5,430 nucleotides of DNA from F1-60-MAGs163 sp046091165 (GCA_046091165.1 JBJTBE010000015.1:1-5430), one strand, 5' to 3'. Counted from the first letter of the stretch, positions 1 through 5,430 are shown. Translations and numbers: made by a program. The notes: a model not told the origin generated them from the letters alone.

Positions 1-858
1 CCGGCGGGGGGGGCTGGGCGCAGTCGCCGTGCCGCCCGCGCCCAGGCCCGCCGGCGCTGCGGCTCGGCTGCCTCGCGGCGGCTACGCCGACCAGCGTGGC
101 TCCGCCTGATCCCGGCGCCCCAGGCGGCAATCACCGTCGCCGCCTTCTACCCGGGCTACCGGGAGGGCTGCGCGGCGATAGCGGCGGTGATGGAAGCCGG
201 CGCCCAGCCGGCGACTCTCGAGTACCTGGACGCCGGCGCCGTCGCCGCGGCCGGCGGCTCCTTCCCGGGCCCGGCCCCGGCCGGCTCGGCCTTCATGGTC
301 CTGAGCGAGGCCGACGGGAGCACCGAGGAGGCCGGCGCGACCGCCGACGAGCTGGTCGGGATCCTCGGGGCCGGGGCGCTGGCGGTGCAGCGCTTCGGGG
401 ACCGCCGTCGGGAGGCCGAGCTCCTGCGCTGGCGCGACGGTGTCGCCATCGCCGTCTCGGCCCAGCAGGGAGGCAAGGTCTCCGACGACATCGCCGTGCC
501 GGTCGAGCGGCTGGGCGAGGCGATCGCCGGGACCCTGGCCATCGGCGAGCGCCACGGCCTGGAGGCGTGCAGCTGGGGTCACGCCGGCGACGGCAACCTC
601 CACTCCACCTTCATGCTCGACCGCGCCGACGTCGCCGCGCTGGCCCGGGCCCGGGCCGCGGCGCAGGAGCTCTTCGAGCTGGCCGACCGGCTCGGCGGCA
701 CGATCAGCGGCGAGCACGGGATCGGCGCCGCCAAGGCCGGCCATCTCGGCGCCGGCTGGGACCCGGCGCGGGTGAGGCTGCACCGCCAGGTCAAGGAGGC
801 CTTCGACCCGAAGGGGCTCCTCAACCCGGGCAAGAAGGTCACCGGCGGCGCACCGTGA
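1..858 (+). CDS. FAD-linked oxidase, GlcD/D-lactate dehydrogenase type, C-terminal part (5' truncated)
   Basis: This is the C-terminal half of a flavoprotein that oxidises a 2-hydroxy acid (glycolate, D-lactate or similar) to the 2-oxo acid. The frame is open from the left edge to TGA at 856-858, about 285 codons. From about residue 36 (WLRLIPAP) it follows the FAD-oxidase C-terminal domain. Hallmarks are GHAGDGNLH at about residues 193-201, GGTISGEHGIG at about 232-242, and the terminal FDPKGLLNPGK at about 268-278. KVSDDIAVPVERL at about 158-170 also fits GlcD-like enzymes. The N-terminal FAD-binding (PCMH-type) domain would lie left of the window. The first ~35 codons are Arg/Ala-rich and do not resemble the expected GTLxVVTxAW segment, so a frameshift near nt 100-106 or poor sequence at the edge is possible. 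The last codon overlaps the next gene's start, suggesting co-translation. Substrate cannot be told; an alkyl-DHAP-synthase-like relative is less likely. The family call is firm. Confidence 0.88.
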   Translation, partial: PAGGAGRSRRAARAQARRRCGSAASRRLRRPAWLRLIPAPQAAITVAAFYPGYREGCAAIAAVMEAGAQPATLEYLDAGAVAAAGGSFPGPAPAGSAFMVLSEADGSTEEAGATADELVGILGAGALAVQRFGDRRREAELLRWRDGVAIAVSAQQGGKVSDDIAVPVERLGEAIAGTLAIGERHGLEACSWGHAGDGNLHSTFMLDRADVAALARARAAAQELFELADRLGGTISGEHGIGAAKAGHLGAGWDPARVRLHRQVKEAFDPKGLLNPGKKVTGGAP

Positions 859-1067
859 GCGGGATCGAGACGTGGTTCGAGCGCGAACGGCGCCGCGGCC
901 AGGACCGCGAGCGCCAGTGCCGGGAGAAGCGTGCCTTCACCAGCGAGGCCGAGGCCCGATCGGTCGCCGCCGCCGACCGGGCCCGGTACGGGGACCGCTT
1001 CTACCCCTACCGCTGCGACCTCTGCGGCGACTGGCACCTCACTCGCCAGCCCCCGCCGGCCGGCTGA
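855..1067 (+). CDS. small CxxC...WH protein, possible zinc-binding, translationally coupled
   Basis: This 70-residue protein starts at GTG 855, which overlaps the upstream TGA as GTGA, so translation probably couples by termination-reinitiation. No Shine-Dalgarno sequence lies at a useful distance. The N-terminal half is highly charged (about residues 8-44, rich in Arg, Glu and Ala) and probably helical. The C-terminus ends in YRCDLCGDWHLT, with C54, C57, W60 and H61, followed by a Pro-rich tail. Short actinobacterial and phage proteins ending in YRCxxCGxWHLT are familiar to me as hypothetical proteins. The Cys pair plus His suggests a metal site, but one CxxC cannot form a classic four-ligand zinc finger unless C22 or a second copy contributes. 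Function is unknown. Its position gives only a weak hint of a link to the flavoprotein. The frame stays open upstream to nt 96, but that stretch is an Arg/Gly-rich shadow of the oxidase gene, so the real start is taken at 855. Confidence 0.72.
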   Translation: MSGIETWFERERRRGQDRERQCREKRAFTSEAEARSVAAADRARYGDRFYPYRCDLCGDWHLTRQPPPAG

Positions 1068-1082
1068 CCGGCGCCGCTGGCG

Positions 1083-1088
1083 TAGGAT
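1083..1088 (+). promoter_or_regulatory. putative -10 element, leaderless promoter of the nucleosidase gene
   Basis: TAGGAT matches the TAnnnT core of an actinobacterial -10 box and ends 8 nt before GTG 1097. Transcription would therefore begin at or very near the start codon. The embedded AGGA (1084-1087) could instead act as a weak Shine-Dalgarno sequence at 9 nt spacing, so the two readings compete. No good -35 hexamer is visible 16-18 nt upstream. Confidence 0.4.
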
Positions 1089-1096
1089 CGGCCGCC

Positions 1097-1678
1097 GTGC
1101 AGGAGATCGAGATCCACGGCCAGGTTGAGCCCGGCCGCCCGCTGCTGGTCGTGGCCCTCCACGAGGAGGGCGTGCACCTGCGCCGCCACGGGCTGCCGCT
1201 GCTGGTCTGCGGCCCCGGCAAGGTGAACGCGGCCCTGGGCGTCTCGCGCCTGCTCGCCGGCGCCACGCCCTCGGAGGTGATCAACCTCGGCACCGCAGGC
1301 TCGCTCCGCGACGGGCTCCACGGGACCCACGTGGTCGGCCGGGTCACCCAGCACGACTTCGACGAGCAGGCGATCCTCGCCCTTACCGGGCGCGACTTCG
1401 GCGCCCCGCTCGCGCTCGGCGACGGCCCCACCCTCACCACCGGCGACCGCTTCGTGGCCGACAGCGCGGTCCGCGCGCAGCTGGCCGGGCACGCCGACCT
1501 GGTCGACATGGAGGGCTACGCGATCGCCAGCGCCGCGGCGGCGGCGGGCGTGCCGGTGCGGCTCGTCAAGCACGTCAGCGACGACGGCGACGAGCAGGCG
1601 GCGACCAGCTGGAGCGAGTCGGTGGAGGCCTGCGCCGAGCTTCTGAGCGACTGGCTCGCCGCCGACCTGGGTTCCTAG
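1097..1678 (+). CDS. nucleosidase, MTA/SAH nucleosidase-like (PNP/UDP phosphorylase fold)
   Basis: This predicted cytosolic enzyme probably cleaves the N-glycosidic bond of 5'-methylthioadenosine, S-adenosylhomocysteine or a related nucleoside, a step in methionine salvage and removal of SAM by-products. The 193-residue product starts at GTG 1097; the frame is open further upstream, but that part is shadow of the preceding genes. Motifs in order are GPGKVNAA (residues 39-46), NLGTAG (63-68), TGDRFVAD (115-122), DMEGYA (137-142) and VKHVSDDGDE (157-166). Aligned by eye with E. coli MTA/SAH nucleosidase, catalytic E12, E174 and D197 correspond to E24, E139 and D162, so the active site looks intact. 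At 193 residues it is shorter than the ~230-residue E. coli enzyme but matches a short actinobacterial group annotated simply as nucleosidase. Substrate is inferred; futalosine hydrolase or another nucleosidase is possible. Its stop TAG overlaps the stop of the convergent membrane protein gene. Confidence 0.83.
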   Translation: MQEIEIHGQVEPGRPLLVVALHEEGVHLRRHGLPLLVCGPGKVNAALGVSRLLAGATPSEVINLGTAGSLRDGLHGTHVVGRVTQHDFDEQAILALTGRDFGAPLALGDGPTLTTGDRFVADSAVRAQLAGHADLVDMEGYAIASAAAAAGVPVRLVKHVSDDGDEQAATSWSESVEACAELLSDWLAADLGS

Positions 1679-2349
1679 GGCTTCGGTTCCCGGCGCGAGT
1701 CGGCGACCCGGTCGGCGATCGCCCCCGGAACGTCGACCGCGCCCGGAAGCCTGATGTTCATCCGCCAGGCGGTGATCCTCACCACGAAGGTGACGAAGGC
1801 CGCAACCAGCGCGGTCACCGCCTCGTCGACGCCGAGCTTGACGAGGATCGCGTAGGTGACGACGCCGGCCAGGGCCGCGGTCGCGTAGAGCTGGCCGCGC
1901 TGGAAGATCTCCGGCTGGCGGGAGAGGGTCAGGTCGCGCAGCACACTGCCGCCGGTCGCGGCGATCAGGCCCAGGACGATCGCCGGCAGCACCGCAAGCC
2001 CGTTGATCAGGCCCTTGTTCACACCGGTCACGCCGTAAAGGCCGAGCGCGGCGGCATCGAGGAAGACGACGAGCCACAGGTAGCGCTCGATCCGCCGGGC
2101 GGTAAGGGCGATCACCAGGGCGCAGGCCAGCGCCGTCGCGATGTACCAGGGCGACTTGAAGGCCACCGGCATCTGGTTGAGCAGGACGTCGCGCAGGAGC
2201 CCTCCGCCGATCCCCGAGAGGAGGCCCACCCCGAATATCCCGGTCAGGTCGAACTTCGCCCTGGCCGCCACCAGGGCGCCGGCCAGCGCCGAGGGCACGA
2301 CGGCGAGCAGGTCCAGCCAAATCGGGATCTGAACCGGCTGGGGGACCAC
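1675..2349 (-). CDS. TRIC/UPF0126 (YicG-like) membrane protein, putative cation channel
   Basis: This 224-residue integral membrane protein belongs to the trimeric intracellular cation channel family (formerly UPF0126, YicG-like). Bacterial homologues form trimeric K+/cation channels, some proposed to have other small solutes. The internal duplication is plain: repeat 1 holds GIGGGLLRDVLL at residues 46-57 and repeat 2 holds ATGGSVLRDLTL at 131-142, 85 residues apart. Each GG...RD motif breaks a transmembrane helix at the pore. About seven hydrophobic segments can be seen (roughly residues 10-30, 36-50, 67-83, 90-106, 112-131, 153-170, 175-192), followed by a charged cytosolic tail. Start choice: GTG at 2349-2347, 7 nt after a -10-like TAGCTT on this strand. 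Upstream of it the same open frame turns into Arg/Asp/Gly-rich sequence antisense to the transporter gene and is not credible. Length is usual for the family. Family call is strong; the transported ion is not shown by sequence. Confidence 0.88.
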   Translation of the reverse strand: MVPQPVQIPIWLDLLAVVPSALAGALVAARAKFDLTGIFGVGLLSGIGGGLLRDVLLNQMPVAFKSPWYIATALACALVIALTARRIERYLWLVVFLDAAALGLYGVTGVNKGLINGLAVLPAIVLGLIAATGGSVLRDLTLSRQPEIFQRGQLYATAALAGVVTYAILVKLGVDEAVTALVAAFVTFVVRITAWRMNIRLPGAVDVPGAIADRVADSRREPKP

Positions 2350-2356
2350 GGAGCGA

Positions 2357-2362
2357 AAGCTA
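2357..2362 (-). promoter_or_regulatory. putative -10 element, leaderless promoter of the TRIC gene
   Basis: Read on the minus strand this is TAGCTT, a TAnnnT-type -10 box ending 7 nt before the GTG start. There is no Shine-Dalgarno sequence between it and the start. A leaderless transcript is the simplest reading. No recognisable -35 is seen at the expected spacing. Confidence 0.45.
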
Positions 2363-2417
2363 GAGCGGGCCCCGGACCACTCCCACCGGCGATGTGAACG
2401 CTCCGACCGCCGGCGTT

Positions 2418-2423
2418 TATAAG
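2418..2423 (+). promoter_or_regulatory. putative -10 element, leaderless promoter of the MFS gene
   Basis: TATAAG lies in TTTATAAGTT, a rare A/T-rich island in this G+C-rich sequence. It ends 10 nt before GTG 2434 and has no Shine-Dalgarno sequence downstream, so the mRNA probably starts at or close to the start codon. Seventeen nt upstream, TGAACG (2395-2400) is at best a weak -35 match. Confidence 0.5.
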
Positions 2424-2433
2424 TTCCCGGCCC

Positions 2434-3975
2434 GTGGAAGCCGCCTCCGCCAGCCCGGCCGCGGGCGCCTCGACGCCCCGCCCGTGGTGGTCGCTGACCG
2501 GTATCTGCGTGGTCACGGCGCTGGTCTGGGTGACCGCGTCGGACATCTCGATCGCCCTGCCGACCATCGGCGCCGACTTCGGGGGCGACAATGCCGACAA
2601 GCTCCAGTGGGCGGTCAACGGCTACTTCCTGGCCGGCTCGCTGATCATCGTCACCGGGCGCCTGGGCGACGTCTTCGGGCGCCGGCGGATGTTCGCGGTC
2701 GGCACCCTCCTGATCATCGCCGGTTCGGTCGTCGCGGGCCTGGCGCAGGGCCCGGAGCTGCTGATCGCCGGGCGGATCATCGAGGGCGTCGGCGCCGCCG
2801 CCGTGCTCCCCAACGCCCTGGCCATCGTCGCCGTCTCCTTTCCCGGCGCGAACCGAGACAAGGCGATCGGCACGTGGGTCGCCGTCTGCTGGGGCGCGCA
2901 GGCGGTCGGCCCGCTCGTCGGCGGCGCCCTGATAGAGGCGTTCTCCTGGCAGGCGATCTTCTGGGTCAACCTCCCGCTCGCCCTCGGCGCCCTGCTCCTG
3001 GTCTGGAGGACCACGGCGGAGTCGGTCGACCAGGACAACGGCCGCTCGGTCGACGTTCCCGGCGCGATCGCGATCTTCGCCGGCCTGGCGCTGCTCAATT
3101 ACGCCCTGGTCGACAGCGACACCGCTGCCGGCGGCACGCTCGCGGTGCTCTTCGTAGCCGCCTTCGCCCTGCTCGGGCTGTTCGTCCTGATCGAGAGCCG
3201 CACGAAGGTCCCCCTGGTGAAGCTCAGCATCTTCCGGCGCGGCGCCTTCGACGGCGCGGTCCTGGCCAACCTGCTCTCCAACTTCGTCTTCGGGGCCGTG
3301 GTCTTCTTCATGGCCCTCTACCTGCAGGTCGTGCTCCAGTACAGCCCGCTGACCGCCGGTGCGCTGCTGCTGCCGGCGACCGTCCCGATCCTGCTCGTGA
3401 CCCCGATCGGGGCAGCCCTCGGGCGCCGCTACGGGCCGTGGCTGCCGGTGAGCGTCAGCCTCGTGGTGATCGCCGCCTCCTCGGCCTTCTTCACCACGCT
3501 CGGAGGCGGCTACGGCCAGCTGCTGGTGCCCTTCGTCCTGCTCGGGATCGGCGTCGGCCTGCAGATCACCATGACCGCCCGCGTCTCGGTCGACGACGCC
3601 GGCGACGCCGGCGAGGGGGTCGCCTCGGGCGTCTACAAGGCCTCCTCGATGATCGGCGGCTCTCTCGGCGTGGCCACGCTGACCGCCGTCTTCCAGCACT
3701 CGTCGGACTCCAAGGTCCGCGAGCTCGTCGCCGGAGCCGGGCCCAGGCTGCTGGCCGACATGAAGGACGTGCTGACCGGGGCCAAGAACATCACCGAGCT
3801 GCGCCTGCCCGGCGGGATCCGGGCCCAGGAGACGATCGACGCGGTTTTCGATTACGCCCTGGCCAACGCCATGTGGGTGGCGGCGGCGATCTCGCTGGCC
3901 GGCGCCGTGGCCTGCTTCTTCCTGATGCGCCGCTACCGGCTGGAAGCAACCGTTATTCCCGACACTCAGGGCTAG
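2434..3975 (+). CDS. MFS transporter, DHA2 (EmrB/QacA) drug:H+ antiporter type
   Basis: This 513-residue inner-membrane exporter is probably proton-driven. Length and pattern fit the 14-helix DHA2 family. After a ~19-residue Ala/Ser/Pro cytosolic leader, helix 1 carries SDISIALPTI (residues 36-45), matching the family's D-x-(S/T)-(I/V)-(I/V)-x-x-ALP motif. Motif A, GRLGDVFGRRR, spans 75-85, and the antiporter motif C, AQAVGPLVGG, spans 155-164. SWQAIFWVNLPL (171-182) is also typical. A hydrophilic stretch near 420-470, before the last helix, corresponds to the extracytoplasmic loop seen in this group. GTG 2434 is chosen because it follows the only promoter-like A/T-rich element and because helix 1 begins soon after it. 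The gene is transcribed away from the TRIC gene. Its stop codon forms the first bases of a -10-like box for the next gene. No TetR- or MarR-type regulator lies in the window, so the substrate (drug, metabolite or glycolipid precursor) cannot be given. Confidence 0.9.
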   Translation: MEAASASPAAGASTPRPWWSLTGICVVTALVWVTASDISIALPTIGADFGGDNADKLQWAVNGYFLAGSLIIVTGRLGDVFGRRRMFAVGTLLIIAGSVVAGLAQGPELLIAGRIIEGVGAAAVLPNALAIVAVSFPGANRDKAIGTWVAVCWGAQAVGPLVGGALIEAFSWQAIFWVNLPLALGALLLVWRTTAESVDQDNGRSVDVPGAIAIFAGLALLNYALVDSDTAAGGTLAVLFVAAFALLGLFVLIESRTKVPLVKLSIFRRGAFDGAVLANLLSNFVFGAVVFFMALYLQVVLQYSPLTAGALLLPATVPILLVTPIGAALGRRYGPWLPVSVSLVVIAASSAFFTTLGGGYGQLLVPFVLLGIGVGLQITMTARVSVDDAGDAGEGVASGVYKASSMIGGSLGVATLTAVFQHSSDSKVRELVAGAGPRLLADMKDVLTGAKNITELRLPGGIRAQETIDAVFDYALANAMWVAAAISLAGAVACFFLMRRYRLEATVIPDTQG

Positions 3976-3978
3976 AGT
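3973..3978 (+). promoter_or_regulatory. putative -10 element overlapping the MFS stop codon, upstream of the E1 gene
   Basis: TAGAGT is a TAnnnT-type -10 box whose first three bases are the TAG stop of the transporter gene. It ends 9 nt before ATG 3988. The 12-nt gap between the genes has no Shine-Dalgarno sequence, so the dehydrase gene may be transcribed from its own leaderless promoter rather than only by read-through. The -35 position (about 3950-3955) has no clear match. Confidence 0.45.
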
Positions 3979-3987
3979 CTGCGCCCC

Positions 3988-5370
3988 ATGGGCGGTCCGG
4001 GCAACGACGAGCCGCTGCGCGGATCCGCGGAGGACCTGCGCGCGCAGATCCTCGAGCTGACCTCCCGCTACGCGCAGGAGGCCTTCGAGCCCGAGCCGTT
4101 CGTCCCGGGCCAGAGCCCGGTGCCGGTGGCCGGGCGCGTCTTCGACGGGGCCGACGTGCAGTCGCTGGTCGACTCGTCACTGGACTTCTGGCTCACCACC
4201 GGGCGCTTTGCCGCCGAGTTCGAGCGGCGTTTCGCCCGCGAGCGCTTCGACCGCCGTCACACAGTCCTGGTCAACAGCGGCTCCTCGGCCAACCTGGTCG
4301 CCTTCTCCTCCCTGACCTCACCGAAGCTCGGCGAGCGGCGCGTGCGGCCCGGCGACGAGGTGATCACCGTCGCCACCGGCTTCCCGACCACCATCAACCC
4401 GATCGTCCAGGCCGGGGCGGTGCCCGTCTTCCTCGACGTCGAGCTTCCCACCTACAACGTCGACGTCACCCACCTGGAGGACGCGCTCTCGGAGCGCACC
4501 CGCGCGGTGATGCTCGCCCACACCCTCGGCAACCCGTTCGACCTGGACGCCATCACCGCCTTCTGCGAGGCCCGCGACCTCTTCCTCGTGGAGGACTGCT
4601 GCGACGCGCTGGGCTCCACGTGGAAGGGGCGCCCGGTCGGCTCCTTCGGCCAGTTCGCGACCTGCAGCTTCTACCCGGCCCACCACATCACCATGGGCGA
4701 GGGCGGCGCGGTCATCACCAACGATGGGAAGATGAAGGTGATCGCCGAGTCCTTCCGCGACTGGGGCCGGGACTGCTGGTGCGAGCCGGGGATGCAGGAC
4801 ACCTGCGGCAAACGCTTCTGCCAACAGTTCGGTGAGCTGCCCGAGGGCTACGACCACAAGTACACCTACTCGCACGTCGGCTACAACCTCAAGCTCACCG
4901 ACATGCAGGCCGCCGTCGGGGTCTCCCAGCTGGAGAAGCTCGACGGCTTCATCGCCGCCCGCCGCGCCAACTTCGCGCGGCTGCGCGATGGGCTCGCGGG
5001 CCTGGAGGAGTTCCTGGTCCTGCCGGAAGCCACCCCGGGCTCGGAGCCCAGCTGGTTCGGCTTCGCCCTCTCGGTGCGCCCCGGGGCGCCGGTCAGCCGC
5101 AACGAGCTGGTCCAGGCCCTGGAGGAGCGCAGGATCGCCACGCGGCTGCTCTTCGGCGGCAACCTGCTGCGCCAGCCGGCCTACCGCGACATCGAGCACC
5201 GGGTCGTCGGCGAGCTCGACAACGCCGACTTCGTGTTGGAGAACACCTTCTGGGTCGGCGTCTACCCGGGCCTCTCGGAAGAGCAGCTCGACTACGTGAT
5301 CGAGAGCATCCACGAGATCGTCGGAGCGCCGGTCGCCTCCCCCCGGCCGGCAGCTGCCGGCGGCGACTGA
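3988..5370 (+). CDS. rfbH: RfbH/E1-type NDP-4-keto-6-deoxyhexose 3-dehydrase (PMP and [2Fe-2S] dependent)
   Basis: This 460-residue cytosolic enzyme has the aminotransferase (DegT/DnrJ/EryC1/StrS) fold but removes the C-3 hydroxyl of an NDP-4-keto-6-deoxyhexose instead of transferring an amino group. It acts with pyridoxamine phosphate and an iron-sulfur cluster fed by a reductase (E3/AscD, DdhD). By-eye alignment with Yersinia E1 (about 437 residues) is nearly end to end with an offset of 12. PLP-ring aspartate D191 becomes D203. SFYPAHHITMGEGG (227-240) puts H232 where transaminases have the Schiff-base lysine, the key E1 mark. Cluster ligands are C205, C263, C265 and C273, giving C-X57-C-X1-C-X7-C exactly as published for E1. 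Also conserved are NSGSSANL (96-103), GFPTTINP (131-138), HTLGNPFD (178-185) and GYDHKYTYSH (287-296). The N-terminus is ~12 residues longer and the Ala/Pro tail is extra. The nucleotide (CDP, or TDP as in SpnQ) is not decided by sequence. ATG 3988 follows a -10-like box. No reductase partner is in the window. Confidence 0.93.
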   Translation: MGGPGNDEPLRGSAEDLRAQILELTSRYAQEAFEPEPFVPGQSPVPVAGRVFDGADVQSLVDSSLDFWLTTGRFAAEFERRFARERFDRRHTVLVNSGSSANLVAFSSLTSPKLGERRVRPGDEVITVATGFPTTINPIVQAGAVPVFLDVELPTYNVDVTHLEDALSERTRAVMLAHTLGNPFDLDAITAFCEARDLFLVEDCCDALGSTWKGRPVGSFGQFATCSFYPAHHITMGEGGAVITNDGKMKVIAESFRDWGRDCWCEPGMQDTCGKRFCQQFGELPEGYDHKYTYSHVGYNLKLTDMQAAVGVSQLEKLDGFIAARRANFARLRDGLAGLEEFLVLPEATPGSEPSWFGFALSVRPGAPVSRNELVQALEERRIATRLLFGGNLLRQPAYRDIEHRVVGELDNADFVLENTFWVGVYPGLSEEQLDYVIESIHEIVGAPVASPRPAAAGGD

Positions 5371-5373
5371 GCG

Positions 5374-5430
5374 GTGAGCGCGCAGGACCGCGCCGAAGAC
5401 CCGCTGGCGCTTCCCCGGGCCGTCCCGACC
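5374..5430 (+). CDS. start of a downstream gene, unidentified (3' truncated)
   Basis: GTG 5374 opens a frame that stays open to the right edge (19 codons, beginning MSAQDRAEDPLALP). It starts 3 nt after the dehydrase stop, so it would be the next gene of the same operon. There is no Shine-Dalgarno sequence, and translation would depend on coupling. The visible residues form a polar, flexible-looking leader with no family signature. By context it may belong to deoxysugar or glycan synthesis, which is inference only. Confidence 0.45.
   Translation, partial: MSAQDRAEDPLALPRAVPT

Larger units (their letters stand above)
2350..2433. promoter_or_regulatory. divergent promoter region between TRIC and MFS genes
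   Basis: These 84 bp separate two divergently transcribed genes and hold a -10-like box for each. A short inverted repeat, CCGGCG (2386-2391) and CGCCGG (2408-2413), flanks the place where the MFS promoter's -35 would be (about 2395-2400). It could be an operator, but six-base GC palindromes are common in such DNA. No other gene or RNA is seen here. Confidence 0.55.

Noticed and set aside
96..854. Upstream extension of the small CxxC protein in frame to ATG 96
   Set aside because: The extension is Arg/Gly/Pro-rich shadow sequence over the FAD oxidase, which has strong motifs in its own frame. GTG 855 is the credible start.
1660..1705. Possible terminator stem CGCCGAC/GTCGGCG across the convergent stop codons
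   Set aside because: The stem is 7 bp with a 32-nt loop, lies within both coding regions and lacks a U-run. Such short GC pairings are expected by chance here.
2350..3699. Long minus-strand reading frame running upstream of the TRIC gene, antisense to the MFS transporter
   Set aside because: Its translation is rich in Arg, Asp, Gly and Gln with no domain, and it arises from the G+C bias opposite a well-supported transporter gene. TRIC begins sensibly at 2349.
2394..4835. 813-codon plus-strand frame overlapping the MFS and E1 genes
   Set aside because: It is an Arg/Gly/Pro-rich shadow frame in high-GC DNA. The two genes it overlaps have clear families and motifs.
4318..5313. 331-codon minus-strand frame opposite the E1 gene
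   Set aside because: Low-complexity Val/Ala/Glu/Gly/Asp composition without recognisable motifs; typical antisense shadow of a high-GC gene.
3988..5370. Reading the last complete gene as an ordinary DegT/DnrJ/EryC1/StrS sugar aminotransferase
   Set aside because: The Schiff-base lysine is replaced by histidine (H232) and the four E1 cluster cysteines are present at exact spacing, so it is a 3-dehydrase.

Overview
The window is uniformly very G+C-rich and gene-dense. Third codon positions are almost all G or C, and starts are a mix of GTG and ATG. Several genes have a -10-like hexamer (TAnnnT or close to it) only 7 to 10 nt before the start codon and no Shine-Dalgarno sequence, as expected for leaderless transcripts. 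Together with the actinobacterial flavour of the nucleosidase, this suggests a high-GC actinobacterium, perhaps of the Thermoleophilia/Solirubrobacterales type. That placement is inference; no rRNA or other taxonomic marker is present.

Layout: (1) 1-858 (+) is the C-terminal half of a GlcD/D-lactate-dehydrogenase-type FAD-linked oxidase, cut by the window edge. Family resemblance fades before about nt 105. (2) 855-1067 (+) is a 70-residue CxxC...WH protein that overlaps the oxidase stop codon. (3) 1097-1678 (+) is a short nucleoside phosphorylase-fold nucleosidase (MTA/SAH nucleosidase-like). (4) 1675-2349 (-) is a TRIC/UPF0126 membrane protein that converges on the nucleosidase, with the two stop codons overlapping in CTAG. 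(5) 2350-2433 is a divergent promoter region. (6) 2434-3975 (+) is a DHA2/EmrB-QacA-type MFS exporter. (7) 3988-5370 (+) is an RfbH/E1-type PMP- and [2Fe-2S]-dependent nucleotide-sugar 3-dehydrase with every hallmark residue present. (8) 5374-5430 (+) is the probable start of another gene, cut by the right edge.

The most informative gene is the E1 dehydrase. It carries the His-for-Lys substitution and a C-X57-C-X1-C-X7-C iron-sulfur motif, so the organism probably makes a 3-deoxygenated (3,6-dideoxy- or 2,3,6-trideoxy-) sugar, and the rest of that pathway would be expected to the right of the window. The other genes look like unrelated housekeeping, transport and redox functions packed closely together. 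I saw no mobile element, CRISPR array, tRNA or rRNA. There is no gene-free stretch over 300 bases; the longest gap is the 84-bp divergent promoter region. I see no convincing undescribed multi-gene system. The best leads are the E1 locus, the small CxxC protein coupled to the flavoprotein, and the recurrent leaderless promoter layout.
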